Shown: positions 1 through 8,990, counted from the first letter of the stretch. The stretch is DNA of 64,000 bases from Acidisoma cellulosilyticum (GCF_020621385.1 NZ_JAESVA010000006.1:124001-188000), one strand, 5' to 3'. Numbers and translations: made by a program. The notes: a model not told the origin generated them from the sequence alone.

Positions 1-32
1 TAGGCGGTGTCTTCAGGCGATTATAGTTGCCG

Positions 33-54
33 AAATCTACACATATATAGATTT
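33..54. promoter_or_regulatory. Inverted repeat upstream of the deacetylase gene
   Basis: A perfect 7-base inverted repeat, AAATCTA at 33-39 and TAGATTT at 48-54, separated by 8 bases. Further AATCTA/GATCTA-like half sites follow at about 76-93. The region is AT-rich and lies about 95 bases before the likely start at 148, so it could be an operator for the first transcription unit. No regulator gene is adjacent within the window. Confidence 0.4.
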
Positions 55-147
55 GATTTATGCATTCATCGAAAATCTAAACTTGATCTATACTCACATA
101 CTGCGGCATCCTTGTCCAGCAATGGAACAAATGAGCAGCACGGCAGC

Positions 148-1206
148 ATGAAGGTTGTGTATTCCGCGAGACAGGAGGCGCATGCGCCTGAATACTTCCT
201 GGTGTCCGGCCGTCAGCGCGCGCATCCTGATGTCCCGGTGCGGATCGAAAGCCTGCTGAGCGGCGTCACGACATTAGGGCCTGACGTGATTGATGCCGCA
301 CCCGTGGCATTGCCCTATTTGAAACGCGTACACACCGCAGATTATCTGGCCTTTCTCGAAAGCGCTCATGCCCGCTGGACCGTCTTGCCGAATGCTGGGC
401 CCGAGGTCGTTCCGAACGCGCATGCAAGGCGCGACGGGGGCGGTTACCCGACCTCGGTCGTCGGTCAGGCAGGCTATCATCTGATCGATCTGGCCTCGCC
501 GATCGGTCGCAACACTTGGCCCTCGGTCTTGTGGAATGCCCATTCCGCAGCCACGGCCGCGTCCATGGTGCGCGACGGCGAAGCCGCCTACGCCTATGCG
601 TTGTGCCGGCCACCCGGACATCACGCCGGCCCGGATTTTGCTGCAGGATTCTGTTACCTCAACAATGCGGCAGTCGCCGTCGAAGTGCTGCGCGAACGCT
701 TTGCGCGCGTCGCCCTGGTGGATATCGATGTCCATCACGGCAACGGCACGCAGGAAATTTTTATCGACCGCCCCGATGTGCTTGTCGCCTCGCTGCACGG
801 CGATCCCGCAGAGTTTTACCCCTTCTTCTGGGGCTATGCCTGCGAACAGGGAACAGGCGCCGGGCTAGGCGCCAATATCAATATGCCGCTGGCGCGCGGA
901 ACCGGCGACGACGCCTATCTCACGGCCCTGGAAACGGTGTTACATCAGGTCCGCGCCTTTCGTCCGGACGCCTTGGTGGTCTCGGTGGGATTTGACGGTT
1001 TCATCGACGATCCGCTGGCATTCCTCGCCTTGACCACGCCTGGCTTTGCCCGCATCGCCCAATCCTTGTCTCGGCTGAACCTCCCGACGGTGCTCGTTCA
1101 GGAAGGCGGCTATAACACGCACGAGCTTGGCCGCAATCTTGCAGCATTCTTGCATGCCTTCGAAACCAGTTCCGACGAGGTAACCGGCTCGGCTTTCACG
1201 CAGTAG
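148..1206 (+). CDS. Histone deacetylase/acetylpolyamine amidohydrolase family protein
   Basis: Predicted zinc-dependent amidohydrolase of the arginase-deacetylase fold, removing acyl groups from N-acylated amines such as acetylpolyamines; the substrate is not determined by sequence. From the start at 148 the protein is 352 residues, close to bacterial acetylpolyamine amidohydrolases. Visible family motifs are RPPGHHA (His158/His159, proton relay), DIDVHHGNGT (zinc ligands Asp194 and His196), SVGFDG (third zinc ligand Asp283) and EGGY with the catalytic Tyr. The reading frame is open upstream to position 7, but those extra 47 residues are unlike the family and cover a palindromic, AT-rich region, so 148 is preferred. 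It is 11 bases ahead of the Rieske oxygenase gene and probably cotranscribed. Family assignment is secure; the biological substrate is inferred only. Confidence 0.9.
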   Translation: MKVVYSARQEAHAPEYFLVSGRQRAHPDVPVRIESLLSGVTTLGPDVIDAAPVALPYLKRVHTADYLAFLESAHARWTVLPNAGPEVVPNAHARRDGGGYPTSVVGQAGYHLIDLASPIGRNTWPSVLWNAHSAATAASMVRDGEAAYAYALCRPPGHHAGPDFAAGFCYLNNAAVAVEVLRERFARVALVDIDVHHGNGTQEIFIDRPDVLVASLHGDPAEFYPFFWGYACEQGTGAGLGANINMPLARGTGDDAYLTALETVLHQVRAFRPDALVVSVGFDGFIDDPLAFLALTTPGFARIAQSLSRLNLPTVLVQEGGYNTHELGRNLAAFLHAFETSSDEVTGSAFTQ

Positions 1207-1217
1207 GACCCATTATC

Positions 1218-2372
1218 ATGCCCGACAGCAATCAAGTTGGCCTCCCCCCCGACCTCGCGCGGACCTTTGAACCCGTTACCCGCGCCAGCCATGCGCCCGG
1301 CGCGCTCTATACGGACCCAGCCGTCCTGCAGCGGGAGATGGACAGCATCTTCATGCGGGAGTGGCTCTGTCTGGCCCGATCGGAGGAGATCGCCAGTCCC
1401 GGCGATTACATGACCTTCCAGGTCGGCAGCGAACCCGTCATGATATGTCGCGACAAAGACATGGCGCCCCGCGCCTATGCCAATATGTGCCCGCATCGCG
1501 GTGCCAAATTGGTGATGGGGCAAGGCAATTCCCGCGCCTTCGTCTGTCCTTATCACGCCTGGAGCTTCAATCTCGACGGGCGGCTGATCGGGGCAAGCTG
1601 GATGGCGGAAGCGGAGGGTTTTGATAAGACCACCTGCCATCTGCACGAGTTCCATCTGCGCGAATGGGGCGGTTGGCTGTTCGTATCCGTGGCGCCGGAT
1701 CCGCAGCCCTTTGAAGACTATATCGCCGTCTTCGATCAGAAATTCGGCTATGTGAAGATGGAGAATTTGAAAATCGGCGTCCGCCTGGATGCCGAACTCA
1801 ATTGCAATTGGAAGCTGATGGTCGAGAACTTCCTCGACTTCTACCATGGCAAGATCCTGCATAAGGACACTGTCGGTCGTTTTCTGTCCACGCCCGACGT
1901 CACCTATGACCTGCGGCCCGAGGGGCAGGTCTATGTCGACCATTACGATGTCGGTACCTTGTCCAAGGACGGCAAGATCTTCAAGAAGCGTATCCCGACC
2001 ATGGCCGACAAGCCCGAGCTTTTCGCTCAGGCAGCGGCGCTGCCGCCCAATCTCAGTGTGTTTCAGCGGCTGGACTATACGGTCTTCTTCACCAGCTGGC
2101 CGATCGGGCCGAACCGCATGCGCATGACCACCATGGCGCTATGGCAGGCCGAGGATCTTGAAGGCGAGAGCGGCAAGAAGATGACCGATGAATATATCTT
2201 CATGCTGAACAAGGTGTTGCAGGAAGATTTTGACATGGTCGAATCCCTGCAGCTGGCGCTGCAATCCACATCCTTTGTGCCGGGACGCATGTCCCGTCTT
2301 GAGCAGGGCGTACAGCATTTCGTCCAGCACAGCATCAAGCGCGCCTATGGAGACGAAGACTTCCGCGCTTAA
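1218..2372 (+). CDS. Rieske [2Fe-2S] oxygenase, large (alpha) subunit
   Basis: Predicted catalytic subunit of a Rieske non-heme iron oxygenase that hydroxylates or demethylates a small organic substrate using electrons from a separate reductase. The N-terminal Rieske cluster ligands are Cys91, His93, Cys110 and His113 (CPHRG...CPYHAW). The catalytic domain carries ENFLDFYH with His210 and His215 as iron ligands and Asp207 as the bridging acid; a C-terminal Asp in the QEDFDMVE segment would complete the facial triad. At 384 residues it is full length. No ferredoxin, reductase or beta subunit lies nearby, so the redox partner must be elsewhere. Pairing with the upstream amidohydrolase suggests sequential catabolism of an N-acylated or N-alkylated compound. 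Choline/carnitine-type and aromatic-type enzymes both remain possible. Confidence 0.92.
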   Translation: MPDSNQVGLPPDLARTFEPVTRASHAPGALYTDPAVLQREMDSIFMREWLCLARSEEIASPGDYMTFQVGSEPVMICRDKDMAPRAYANMCPHRGAKLVMGQGNSRAFVCPYHAWSFNLDGRLIGASWMAEAEGFDKTTCHLHEFHLREWGGWLFVSVAPDPQPFEDYIAVFDQKFGYVKMENLKIGVRLDAELNCNWKLMVENFLDFYHGKILHKDTVGRFLSTPDVTYDLRPEGQVYVDHYDVGTLSKDGKIFKKRIPTMADKPELFAQAAALPPNLSVFQRLDYTVFFTSWPIGPNRMRMTTMALWQAEDLEGESGKKMTDEYIFMLNKVLQEDFDMVESLQLALQSTSFVPGRMSRLEQGVQHFVQHSIKRAYGDEDFRA

Positions 2373-2436
2373 CCGGGAAGCCGGCACGCATTTTGATAGA
2401 CGATTGCGGCGTTTCATGCGCAGCGCGCAATGATGC

Positions 2437-2463
2437 CCGGGCGTCGATGCCCGGTCGTTTTTT
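2437..2463 (+). terminator. Rho-independent terminator after the Rieske gene
   Basis: Stem CCGGGC (2437-2442) and GCCCGG (2449-2454) around the loop GTCGAT, followed within three bases by six T residues (2458-2463). It separates the deacetylase-Rieske unit from the ABC importer operon that starts at 2684. Confidence 0.8.
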
Positions 2464-2683
2464 CGCCGGATCGTTTCGCCGCTTGATCGGTCCCCGATAC
2501 CGGTCAAGCCGCGCGACCCGACTGGAAGAGCCAATCGGTGAGGATTGCTTGAGACATCCACCCTGCCCGATCCCGCCTGGCCCGAAAATGCTTGCTGGTT
2601 AAAAATCTTCTTTAGCAAAAGAGCGTGATCATCTAGCGTCGGGTCAGCAGACCGAGACTATCCCCCATCTTGAGGCAAATAGC
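2464..2683. other. Intergenic leader of the first ABC importer operon
   Basis: The gene-free stretch runs from 2373 to 2683 and begins with the terminator described separately. The rest holds no convincing reading frame. A ribosome-binding site candidate (TGAGG) lies about 10 bases before the ATG at 2684. I could not pick a clear promoter. Confidence 0.4.
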
Positions 2684-4261
2684 ATGGATGAGTTTCGATA
2701 TCCCCCGCTTGCAAACGAGGGCCCGTTCCAAACGTCCCGGCGGAGCCTGCTGAAGGCCGGCGCCATGACGGCCGCGGCCGCAGGCCTGGTCGGTTTCGGC
2801 TTCTCGGATGCAGAAGCACAGACGGCGACACCCAAGAAGGGTGGAACCTTGCGCGTCGCGATGACCGGCGGCACCTCGGGTGACACGCTCGATGCCCATA
2901 ACGCGCTCACCCAGCCCGACACCTATCGGGTCATGGCGCTGTATGACGGTCTCGTCGGCATGGCGGCGGATGGGCAGGTGGTCAACGCCTTGGCCGAGAC
3001 GATGGAATGCGACAGCAAGGCCTCGTCCTGGACGATCCGGGTGCGAAGCGATGCCAAATTCCATGACGGGCGGCCGGTCACGGCCAAGGATGTGGCGGCA
3101 ACCTTCAATCGGATCTGCAACCCGACCGCGCCGACTGTGGGCGCCGTGGCTCTCGCCCCGCTCGACCTCAAGAATATCAGCTATCTTGACGAGCGTACGC
3201 TGCGCATTCCCACCCAGACGCCCTACGCCATCCTGCGCGATGTCATCGCCTGCCCCTTCATGGCCGGCATCGTTCCGACCGACTATGACCCCAAGAAACC
3301 CGTGGGTGCGGGTCCGTTCAAGTTCAAATCCCTGACGCCCGGTCAGCAGACCGAGTTCCTGCGTTTCGACGAATACTGGGGCGGCGCTGCCCATCTGGAC
3401 GGTTTCATTTTGCAGGAACAGTTCACGGACAATCTCTCGGCCTATAACGCCTTGCAGGGCGGTCAGGTCGATGCGGTTGCCAATGCACCGGCAAACCTCG
3501 TCCGGCAGGTCAAGAACAGCAGCACCCTCAAGGCCCTGGTGTCGGAACCTTCCGAGTTTACGCCTTTCACCATGCGGGCCGATGTTGCCCCCTTCAACAA
3601 TCCCGATGTCCGCATGGCGCTGCGGCTGATGATGGACCGCGAGCGCTTCGTCAAAATCACGCTCTCGGGCCTGGGCACCGTCGCGAACGACCTTTATGGC
3701 CAGTATGATCCGTCCTTCGACAGTTCCCTTGTCCGCAAGCAGGATCTGGACAAGGCCCGCTTCCTGCTGAAGAAGGCCGGCGTCACCGACCTTGAACTGA
3801 CAACCACCGACATGGCGAACGGCATTATCACCATGGCGGAAGTCTTCGCACAGCAGGCCGTCAAGGCCGGGGTCAAGGTGAAGGTCACCCAGGCCGATAA
3901 CAACGTCTATTCCACCAATATGTTCACGAAAGTCCCCTTCTCGCAGGACTTCTATTACTATTCGCCCATCATGGGTCAGGCGCCCCTGTCCTTCCTGCCC
4001 GGCAGCTTCCTCAACGAAACGCATTGGGCGGATGCCGAATACTTCAAAGTCTATGACGAAGCGAAAGGCATCGTCGATTTTTCGAAGCGGACGGAGATGA
4101 TCCACCGCCTGCAGCAGATCGAATTCGAACGCGGCACCTATATCATCCCGGCCTATAACTGCGTCATCGACCTCCTGGCGAAGAACGTCATGGGCCTGCC
4201 CAAGGCCCGCACCGGCTATGCCCTCGGCAATTTCTCGCTGACGAAGGCCTGGCTTGCCTGA
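2684..4261 (+). CDS. ABC transporter substrate-binding protein, family 5 (Tat-exported)
   Basis: Periplasmic binding protein of the peptide/nickel/opine (SBP_bac_5) family, which delivers substrate to the permease pair encoded immediately downstream. The first 45 residues form a twin-arginine signal (SRRSLLKAG, then an Ala/Gly-rich hydrophobic stretch and a cleavage-like AEAQT), so it is probably exported folded. The mature part begins with the typical KKGGTLRVA segment and contains the family pattern KFHDGRPVTAKDV near residue 125. At 525 residues it is full length. The gene is the first of a four-gene operon with overlapping or nearly overlapping reading frames. The ligand cannot be read from sequence; the oxygenase and amidohydrolase upstream hint at an amine or acyl-amine rather than a peptide. 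Confidence 0.93.
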   Translation: MDEFRYPPLANEGPFQTSRRSLLKAGAMTAAAAGLVGFGFSDAEAQTATPKKGGTLRVAMTGGTSGDTLDAHNALTQPDTYRVMALYDGLVGMAADGQVVNALAETMECDSKASSWTIRVRSDAKFHDGRPVTAKDVAATFNRICNPTAPTVGAVALAPLDLKNISYLDERTLRIPTQTPYAILRDVIACPFMAGIVPTDYDPKKPVGAGPFKFKSLTPGQQTEFLRFDEYWGGAAHLDGFILQEQFTDNLSAYNALQGGQVDAVANAPANLVRQVKNSSTLKALVSEPSEFTPFTMRADVAPFNNPDVRMALRLMMDRERFVKITLSGLGTVANDLYGQYDPSFDSSLVRKQDLDKARFLLKKAGVTDLELTTTDMANGIITMAEVFAQQAVKAGVKVKVTQADNNVYSTNMFTKVPFSQDFYYYSPIMGQAPLSFLPGSFLNETHWADAEYFKVYDEAKGIVDFSKRTEMIHRLQQIEFERGTYIIPAYNCVIDLLAKNVMGLPKARTGYALGNFSLTKAWLA

Positions 4262-4262
4262 T

Positions 4263-5279
4263 ATGGCCGAAGCGGTGCGGGCGGCACCCTGGCAAGGGGG
4301 CTGGGGATGGATCAGCGGCGGCACGATCGGGGCTATGCTCGTGCGCCGCATCGCGCTTGGCTTGGTGACGCTGCTTCTCGTCTCCCTGGTCGTCTTCGGG
4401 GCCACGCAGCTTCTGCCAGGCGACGTGGCGGTCGCGATCCTCGGCCGCACCGCGACGCCCGCACGCGTCGCGGCTCTGCGCGCGGCGCTGCATCTGGATC
4501 GGTCGCCGATGGCACAATACGGTCTTTGGCTGCTCGGTCTCTTCCAGGGCAATCTCGGCCGGTCGCTGGTCACCAATACCCCCGTCGCACAGGATATCGC
4601 GGGCCGCCTGCATAATTCGGCGATCCTCGTGTCGCTGACCGCCATCATCAGCCTGCCCATAGCGGTCGTCGCGGGGATCGCCGCAGCACACCGCCACGAC
4701 AAGGCGACGGATCACGCGCTCTCGGCCGTCGCGCTGTCGCTCTCGGCCCTGCCCGAATTCGTGGTCGGCATCGCCTTGATTGTCCTGTCCTCCCTCGTCA
4801 TTCCGCATTGGCTGCCGATGGTCTCCCTGGTCCGGCCGGGCCATTCGCCGCTGGAGACGCCGCGCATCCTGGTGCTGCCCTTGCTGACGCTGACCTTGAT
4901 CGTCTTTCCCTATGTCTTCCGCATGATGCGTGGTTCGATGATCGATGTTCTGGAAAGCGACTATATCGAGATGGCCCGGCTCAAGGGTGTCGCGCGCCAT
5001 CGCCTGCTCCTCGTCCATGCCCTGCCGAGCGCCCTGCCGCCGACAATTCAGGCGATCGCCCTGACCCTCGCCTATCTCGCGGGCGGGATCGTCGTCGTCG
5101 AATATGTCTTCGGCTATACCGGTATCGGCGCCGGCATCGTGCAGGCCGTCGTCTCGCGCGATCTGCCAGAGATCCAGGATTTCACGCTGATCCTGGCCGG
5201 CATCTACGTGCTTCTCAACATCGTCGCCGATACCTGCACGCTGGCTTTGACACCTAAACTGCGAACCGGGCGCCGATGA
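4263..5279 (+). CDS. ABC transporter permease, DppB family
   Basis: Inner-membrane permease of a peptide/nickel-type importer. The sequence has six hydrophobic spans and the BPD_transp_1 coupling region (DYIEMARLKGVARHRL, around residues 230-250). ATG codons at 4263 and 4335 are both possible. The family normally begins with a short basic segment followed by the first membrane span, as in MLVRRIALG, which favours 4335. The earlier start follows the binding-protein stop directly and would add 24 residues with no resemblance to the family. It overlaps the next permease by 4 bases (ATGA), which indicates translational coupling. Confidence 0.9.
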   Translation: MAEAVRAAPWQGGWGWISGGTIGAMLVRRIALGLVTLLLVSLVVFGATQLLPGDVAVAILGRTATPARVAALRAALHLDRSPMAQYGLWLLGLFQGNLGRSLVTNTPVAQDIAGRLHNSAILVSLTAIISLPIAVVAGIAAAHRHDKATDHALSAVALSLSALPEFVVGIALIVLSSLVIPHWLPMVSLVRPGHSPLETPRILVLPLLTLTLIVFPYVFRMMRGSMIDVLESDYIEMARLKGVARHRLLLVHALPSALPPTIQAIALTLAYLAGGIVVVEYVFGYTGIGAGIVQAVVSRDLPEIQDFTLILAGIYVLLNIVADTCTLALTPKLRTGRR

Positions 5280-6157
5280 TGACGGTCAGAACCTGGCTTC
5301 GCCGGACGGACTGGCCAACCGTCTTCGCGGCCGTCCTCGTCATTCTGGTCATGGCGATCGTCATCCTGGGCCCCTTCCTGGCGCCGCAATCGCCCACCGA
5401 TTCCGTGGACGATGTTTTTGCGTTGCCTGCCCCAGGCGAGTTGCTGGGCAGCGACGTTCTCGGACGCGACGTGCTGTCCCGCGTTCTCTCCGGGGGCTGG
5501 CGCTTCCTGACCATGGCCGGGGCGGCCACCATTCTCGGTGTCGGCTTCGGCAGCCTGATCGGTATCCTGGCCGCCCTCATCGGCGGGATCCTGGATGAAA
5601 TCATCATGCGGCTCGCCGATGTGGTGCTCGCCTTCCCGCAGCTCATCCTCGCTTTGCTGTTTGTGAGCTTTGCCGGATCAAGCCTCAGCCTCGTCGTTCT
5701 GGTCATCGCCATCGTGCATGTGCCGCAGGTCGCACGCACCTTGCGCGCCGCGTCGCTCAGGGTGGTGGGGGAGGATTATGTCCGCTATTCGGAAAGCATC
5801 GGCCTGCCCCGCCGCCGCATTGTCTGGCTTGATATCCTGCCCAATGTGCGGACCACGCTATTCGTGGAACTTGGCCTGCGTCTCACCTTTTCCATCGCGC
5901 TGATCGCAAGCTTGTCCTATCTCAGCTTCGGCGCGCAGCCGCCCTCGGCGGATTGGGGGCTCATGATCCATGAGAATCAGATCGGGATCGAAAGCAACCC
6001 CTGGCCGGTCATCGCGCCCGTCGTGCTGATCGCCCTTCTGTCCATCGGTATCAATGTCCTGAGCGACCGGCTGTCGCGCCGCCGTGGCAAGCGAGGCCGG
6101 TTGCAGACCGCCGCTCATCTGGCGCCCGTTCCGGCCAAGCTCGGCGAGACCGCGTGA
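5276..6157 (+). CDS. ABC transporter permease, DppC family
   Basis: Second inner-membrane permease of the importer. It shows the usual DppC layout: an N-terminal membrane span (about residues 15-38), a periplasmic stretch with GSDVLGRDVLSRVL that typifies the family, then five further spans and the coupling loop DYVRYSESIGLPRRRI around residue 170. The 293-residue length is normal. The start overlaps the dppB-like stop by 4 bases and the stop overlaps the ATPase start, so all four importer genes should be translated from one mRNA. Confidence 0.91.
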   Translation: MMTVRTWLRRTDWPTVFAAVLVILVMAIVILGPFLAPQSPTDSVDDVFALPAPGELLGSDVLGRDVLSRVLSGGWRFLTMAGAATILGVGFGSLIGILAALIGGILDEIIMRLADVVLAFPQLILALLFVSFAGSSLSLVVLVIAIVHVPQVARTLRAASLRVVGEDYVRYSESIGLPRRRIVWLDILPNVRTTLFVELGLRLTFSIALIASLSYLSFGAQPPSADWGLMIHENQIGIESNPWPVIAPVVLIALLSIGINVLSDRLSRRRGKRGRLQTAAHLAPVPAKLGETA

Positions 6158-8040
6158 TGGGAAGCCTTTTCGCGAAGACCATGGCGAAGCCTGCAGCGGG
6201 TCTGGGCGCGGCCAAGCCTACCAGTGCCGGCATCGCGGTACGGCAACTGACGATCAACACCACGGACGGCGGCGTGCCGATCGTGCGCGGCATCTCGTTC
6301 ACGGTGGCACCCGGCAGCATCCTGGGCCTGGTCGGCGAATCCGGCTCCGGCAAGACCACAGCCGGCCTCGCTTTGCTGGGCTATGCCCGATCGGGGCTCA
6401 AGATCGCCGGCGGCTCGGTCTCGATCGGCGGCGTGTCGATGCTCGATCTGCCGGAGCGTGAGCTAGTCGCCATGCGCGGCCGCGAAATAACCTATGTCCC
6501 GCAGGACCCGGCGACCGCTCTGCATCCGGGTCTGCGCTTGCGCACGCAAATGGCGGAATGCCTGCGGCAGCCGTCCGGCGCGCGTGAGCAGGCGCTGCAC
6601 GGCATGCTGCAAGACGTCGGCCTGCCGGATCCGGCGCGTATCCTCGCCAGCTATCCGCATGAACTCTCCGGCGGTCAGCAGCAGCGGATCGCGATCGCGA
6701 TGGCCTTTGCGGCAAAGCCGCAGGCCATTGTGATGGATGAGCCGACGACGGCGCTGGATGTCACCACGCAAACGCGCGTCCTGCAGCTGGTGCGCGCGCT
6801 TGCACAGCAACACCGTACGGCTGTCGTCTATGTCAGCCATGATCTGGCTGTGATCGCCTCTCTCGCCGATCAGGTGGCGGTCATGTATTCCGGGGAGATC
6901 GTGGAATCCGGAACCGCGGCCCAGGTCATCGGCCGTCGGCTGCACCCTTATACCCACGCGCTCCTGCGCGCCGTGCCCGATCCCGATCGCGCGCTATGGC
7001 TGGAGGGGCTGCCGGGCCAGGCGCCCGACCCGGCACAGCGCCCGCCGGGCTGCGTCTTCGCGCCACGCTGCGGCCTGGCCGAGCCAGCCTGCACCACGCA
7101 ATCGCCGGATCCGGTTCTGGCGGAGCCGGACCATATGGTGCGCTGCTTCCGCGCGGGCAGCCTGCATATTGCAGCCCCCCGTCTTCTGCCCGCCGTCCCG
7201 CGGCCAGCCCAGCCGGTGTCGCCCTTGCTGCGCCTGACTGCCGTCCAAGCCTGGCATGGGCGGAAAGTCCTGCACGACATCGCCCTCGATATCGCGCCTG
7301 GCCGCGCGACAGCGATCGTCGGTGAATCCGGTTCGGGCAAAACCACGCTGGTGCGCTGCATCGCGGGCCTGCATAGCGCCTGGACGGGTGAGATCGCGCT
7401 GGCCGGCCAACCGCTCGCGACCAAGGCCAAGGCCAGACCGCTGGAGCAGTTGCGGCGCATCCAATACGTTTTCCAGAACCCCTACGCCTCTCTCAATCCG
7501 CGCCAGACCATCGGGCAATCCCTGCTGGTCGCGGCCCGGCATCTGCGGCGGGGGGAGCGGATTTCCCGCAACGAGACCCTGGCGGTCCTTGCCTCCGTCG
7601 GCCTGCCCGCTGCCGTCATCGACGCGCTGCCCGGGCAGCTGTCGGGCGGGCAGCGGCAGCGCGCGGCCATTGCCCGCGGATTGATCTGCCAGCCTGAACT
7701 GCTCATCTGCGATGAGGTGACATCGGCGCTTGACGTCTCCATCCAGGCAACAGTGATCGAGCTGCTTACCCGCCTGCAGGCGGAACGCGGTCTGACCATC
7801 CTGTTCGTCGCCCATAATATCGGCCTCGTGCGCAGCCTCGCACAGGATATCGTGGTGATGCAGGCGGGGCAGCTGGTCGAATCCGGCGAGACCCAGACGG
7901 TCCTGTCCGCGCCCATTGCGGCCGAGACCATCCGACTGATGCGCAGCGCCCCCCGGTTCGGCGCGGCGGCCCAGGATGAGTTTCATGATGGCGCGGCGCT
8001 GGACGCGTCTGGGATGGAGGCTAAACCGCTTCGCGGCTGA
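6157..8040 (+). CDS. Double ABC ATPase (DppD-DppF fusion)
   Basis: Two complete nucleotide-binding domains on one 627-residue chain, energising the importer. Domain 1 has Walker A GESGSGKTT near residue 62, the signature LSGGQQQR and Walker B VMDEP. It is followed by an oligopeptide-transporter C-terminal segment with PGCVFAPRC. Domain 2 has Walker A GESGSGKTT near residue 390, the signature LSGGQRQR and Walker B LICDEVTSALD. In the second importer of this window the two ATPases are separate genes. Start codons GTG 6154 and ATG 6157 both overlap the preceding stop; ATG 6157 is preferred. The last 20 bases overlap an antisense gene remnant. Confidence 0.93.
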   Translation: MGSLFAKTMAKPAAGLGAAKPTSAGIAVRQLTINTTDGGVPIVRGISFTVAPGSILGLVGESGSGKTTAGLALLGYARSGLKIAGGSVSIGGVSMLDLPERELVAMRGREITYVPQDPATALHPGLRLRTQMAECLRQPSGAREQALHGMLQDVGLPDPARILASYPHELSGGQQQRIAIAMAFAAKPQAIVMDEPTTALDVTTQTRVLQLVRALAQQHRTAVVYVSHDLAVIASLADQVAVMYSGEIVESGTAAQVIGRRLHPYTHALLRAVPDPDRALWLEGLPGQAPDPAQRPPGCVFAPRCGLAEPACTTQSPDPVLAEPDHMVRCFRAGSLHIAAPRLLPAVPRPAQPVSPLLRLTAVQAWHGRKVLHDIALDIAPGRATAIVGESGSGKTTLVRCIAGLHSAWTGEIALAGQPLATKAKARPLEQLRRIQYVFQNPYASLNPRQTIGQSLLVAARHLRRGERISRNETLAVLASVGLPAAVIDALPGQLSGGQRQRAAIARGLICQPELLICDEVTSALDVSIQATVIELLTRLQAERGLTILFVAHNIGLVRSLAQDIVVMQAGQLVESGETQTVLSAPIAAETIRLMRSAPRFGAAAQDEFHDGAALDASGMEAKPLRG

Positions 8041-8164
8041 CATAGCCGTAGAAGGAGACGGCGAGCAGAATGACGATGCCGTTCACCACATCCTGCACAT
8101 GCGGTGAAATGACCATGATATTCATGAAATTGCTCAGCGCCGCCAGCAGCAGCGGCGGCGGCAT
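8021..8164 (-). pseudogene. 3' remnant of a sugar ABC permease (RbsC-type)
   Basis: Reading the minus strand from 8164 gives a 47-residue open frame whose sequence looks like the extreme C-terminus of ribose/xylose-type ABC permeases: LSNFMNIM, then SPHVQDVVNGIVILLAV and SFYGYVSR before a TAG at 8021-8023. It lies in the same frame as, and directly after, the SDR stop codon (8186-8188), and its last 20 bases overlap the antisense ATPase gene. No permease body, binding protein or ATPase of this class is nearby. I read it as the scar of a deletion or insertion that brought the SDR gene next to the tail of a lost sugar transporter operon. Homology is judged by eye and needs a database comparison. 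Confidence 0.65.
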
Positions 8165-8185
8165 GACAGCCGCCGCCTTCTTCTG

Positions 8186-8959
8186 TCAGCCGCGATAGGC
8201 CGGGGCGCCGCCCGGCGCGCCGGTAGCGCCGCCATCGACGACGATCTCGGTGCCGGTGATGTAGCGGGATTCGTCGGAGGCCAGGAACAGCGCGGATTGC
8301 GCCAGTTCATCGGCCTCCCCGAAACGCCCGAACGGAATGGCGGGCGTATACCTGGCTTCAAGCGCCGCCAATTCCGCCGGGCTCGGCGCCCGGCTGTTCC
8401 AGATCGGCGTGCGCGTGGCCCCCGGCGTGACCTGGTTCACGCGAATGCCGCGCAGCGCCAGATCGGTCGCGAAATTCCGCGTCATCGCCCGCACGCCGGC
8501 CTTGGTCGCCGCATAGCCGGCGCTATGCGGCAGGCCGAGCACCGCGTGAACGGAGCCGTTCAGGATCACCGAACCATGGTCAGGGATAAAAGGCAGCGCC
8601 GCCTGCACGGTGAAAAACACCGCCGTCAGATTGGTGCGGATGATCTGGTCGAACTGGGCGAGCGTCGTCTGCCCAAGCGGCGTCGGGCCGCCAATGCCGG
8701 CATTAGCGAAGACGATATCGAAATGCCCCAGCGCCTCAGCCGCTTCCGCCACGCCACGCTCCAGCGCTTCGATATCGGTGACATCGGCCTGAATGGCGAC
8801 GGTGCCGGCCCCGATCAGCGCCGCGGCCTCATCCAGCTTCTTGCGGTCCCGCCCGGTAATGGCGACGCGTGCGCCCTCGGCCGCGAACATCCTGGCCGTG
8901 GCCAGGCCGATGCCGCTATTGCCGCCGGTAATCAGGGCCGTCTTATTGGCTAAACGCAT
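8186..8959 (-). CDS. SDR family NAD(P)-dependent oxidoreductase
   Basis: Classical short-chain dehydrogenase/reductase of 257 residues. The cofactor motif TGGNSGIG is at residues 11-18, NAG at 86-88 and the catalytic YxxxK is Tyr149/Lys153, with a Ser at about 136. The PGATRTP segment after the active site is typical. The residue after the second beta strand is part of TGRDRKK, with basic residues that favour NADP(H). The gene is divergent from a TetR regulator, with a palindrome between them, and is probably its target. The substrate is unknown; the family covers many alcohols and ketones. Confidence 0.92.
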   Translation of the reverse strand: MRLANKTALITGGNSGIGLATARMFAAEGARVAITGRDRKKLDEAAALIGAGTVAIQADVTDIEALERGVAEAAEALGHFDIVFANAGIGGPTPLGQTTLAQFDQIIRTNLTAVFFTVQAALPFIPDHGSVILNGSVHAVLGLPHSAGYAATKAGVRAMTRNFATDLALRGIRVNQVTPGATRTPIWNSRAPSPAELAALEARYTPAIPFGRFGEADELAQSALFLASDESRYITGTEIVVDGGATGAPGGAPAYRG

Positions 8960-8990
8960 GGGATCTCTACCTTGTCTTGAACGATGAAAG

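Noticed and set aside
2633-4702. 689-codon open frame on the minus strand
   Set aside because: It lies opposite the binding protein and permease genes, which have clear family motifs. Its Arg/Ala/Gly-rich composition and lack of motifs are typical of antisense frames in GC-rich DNA.
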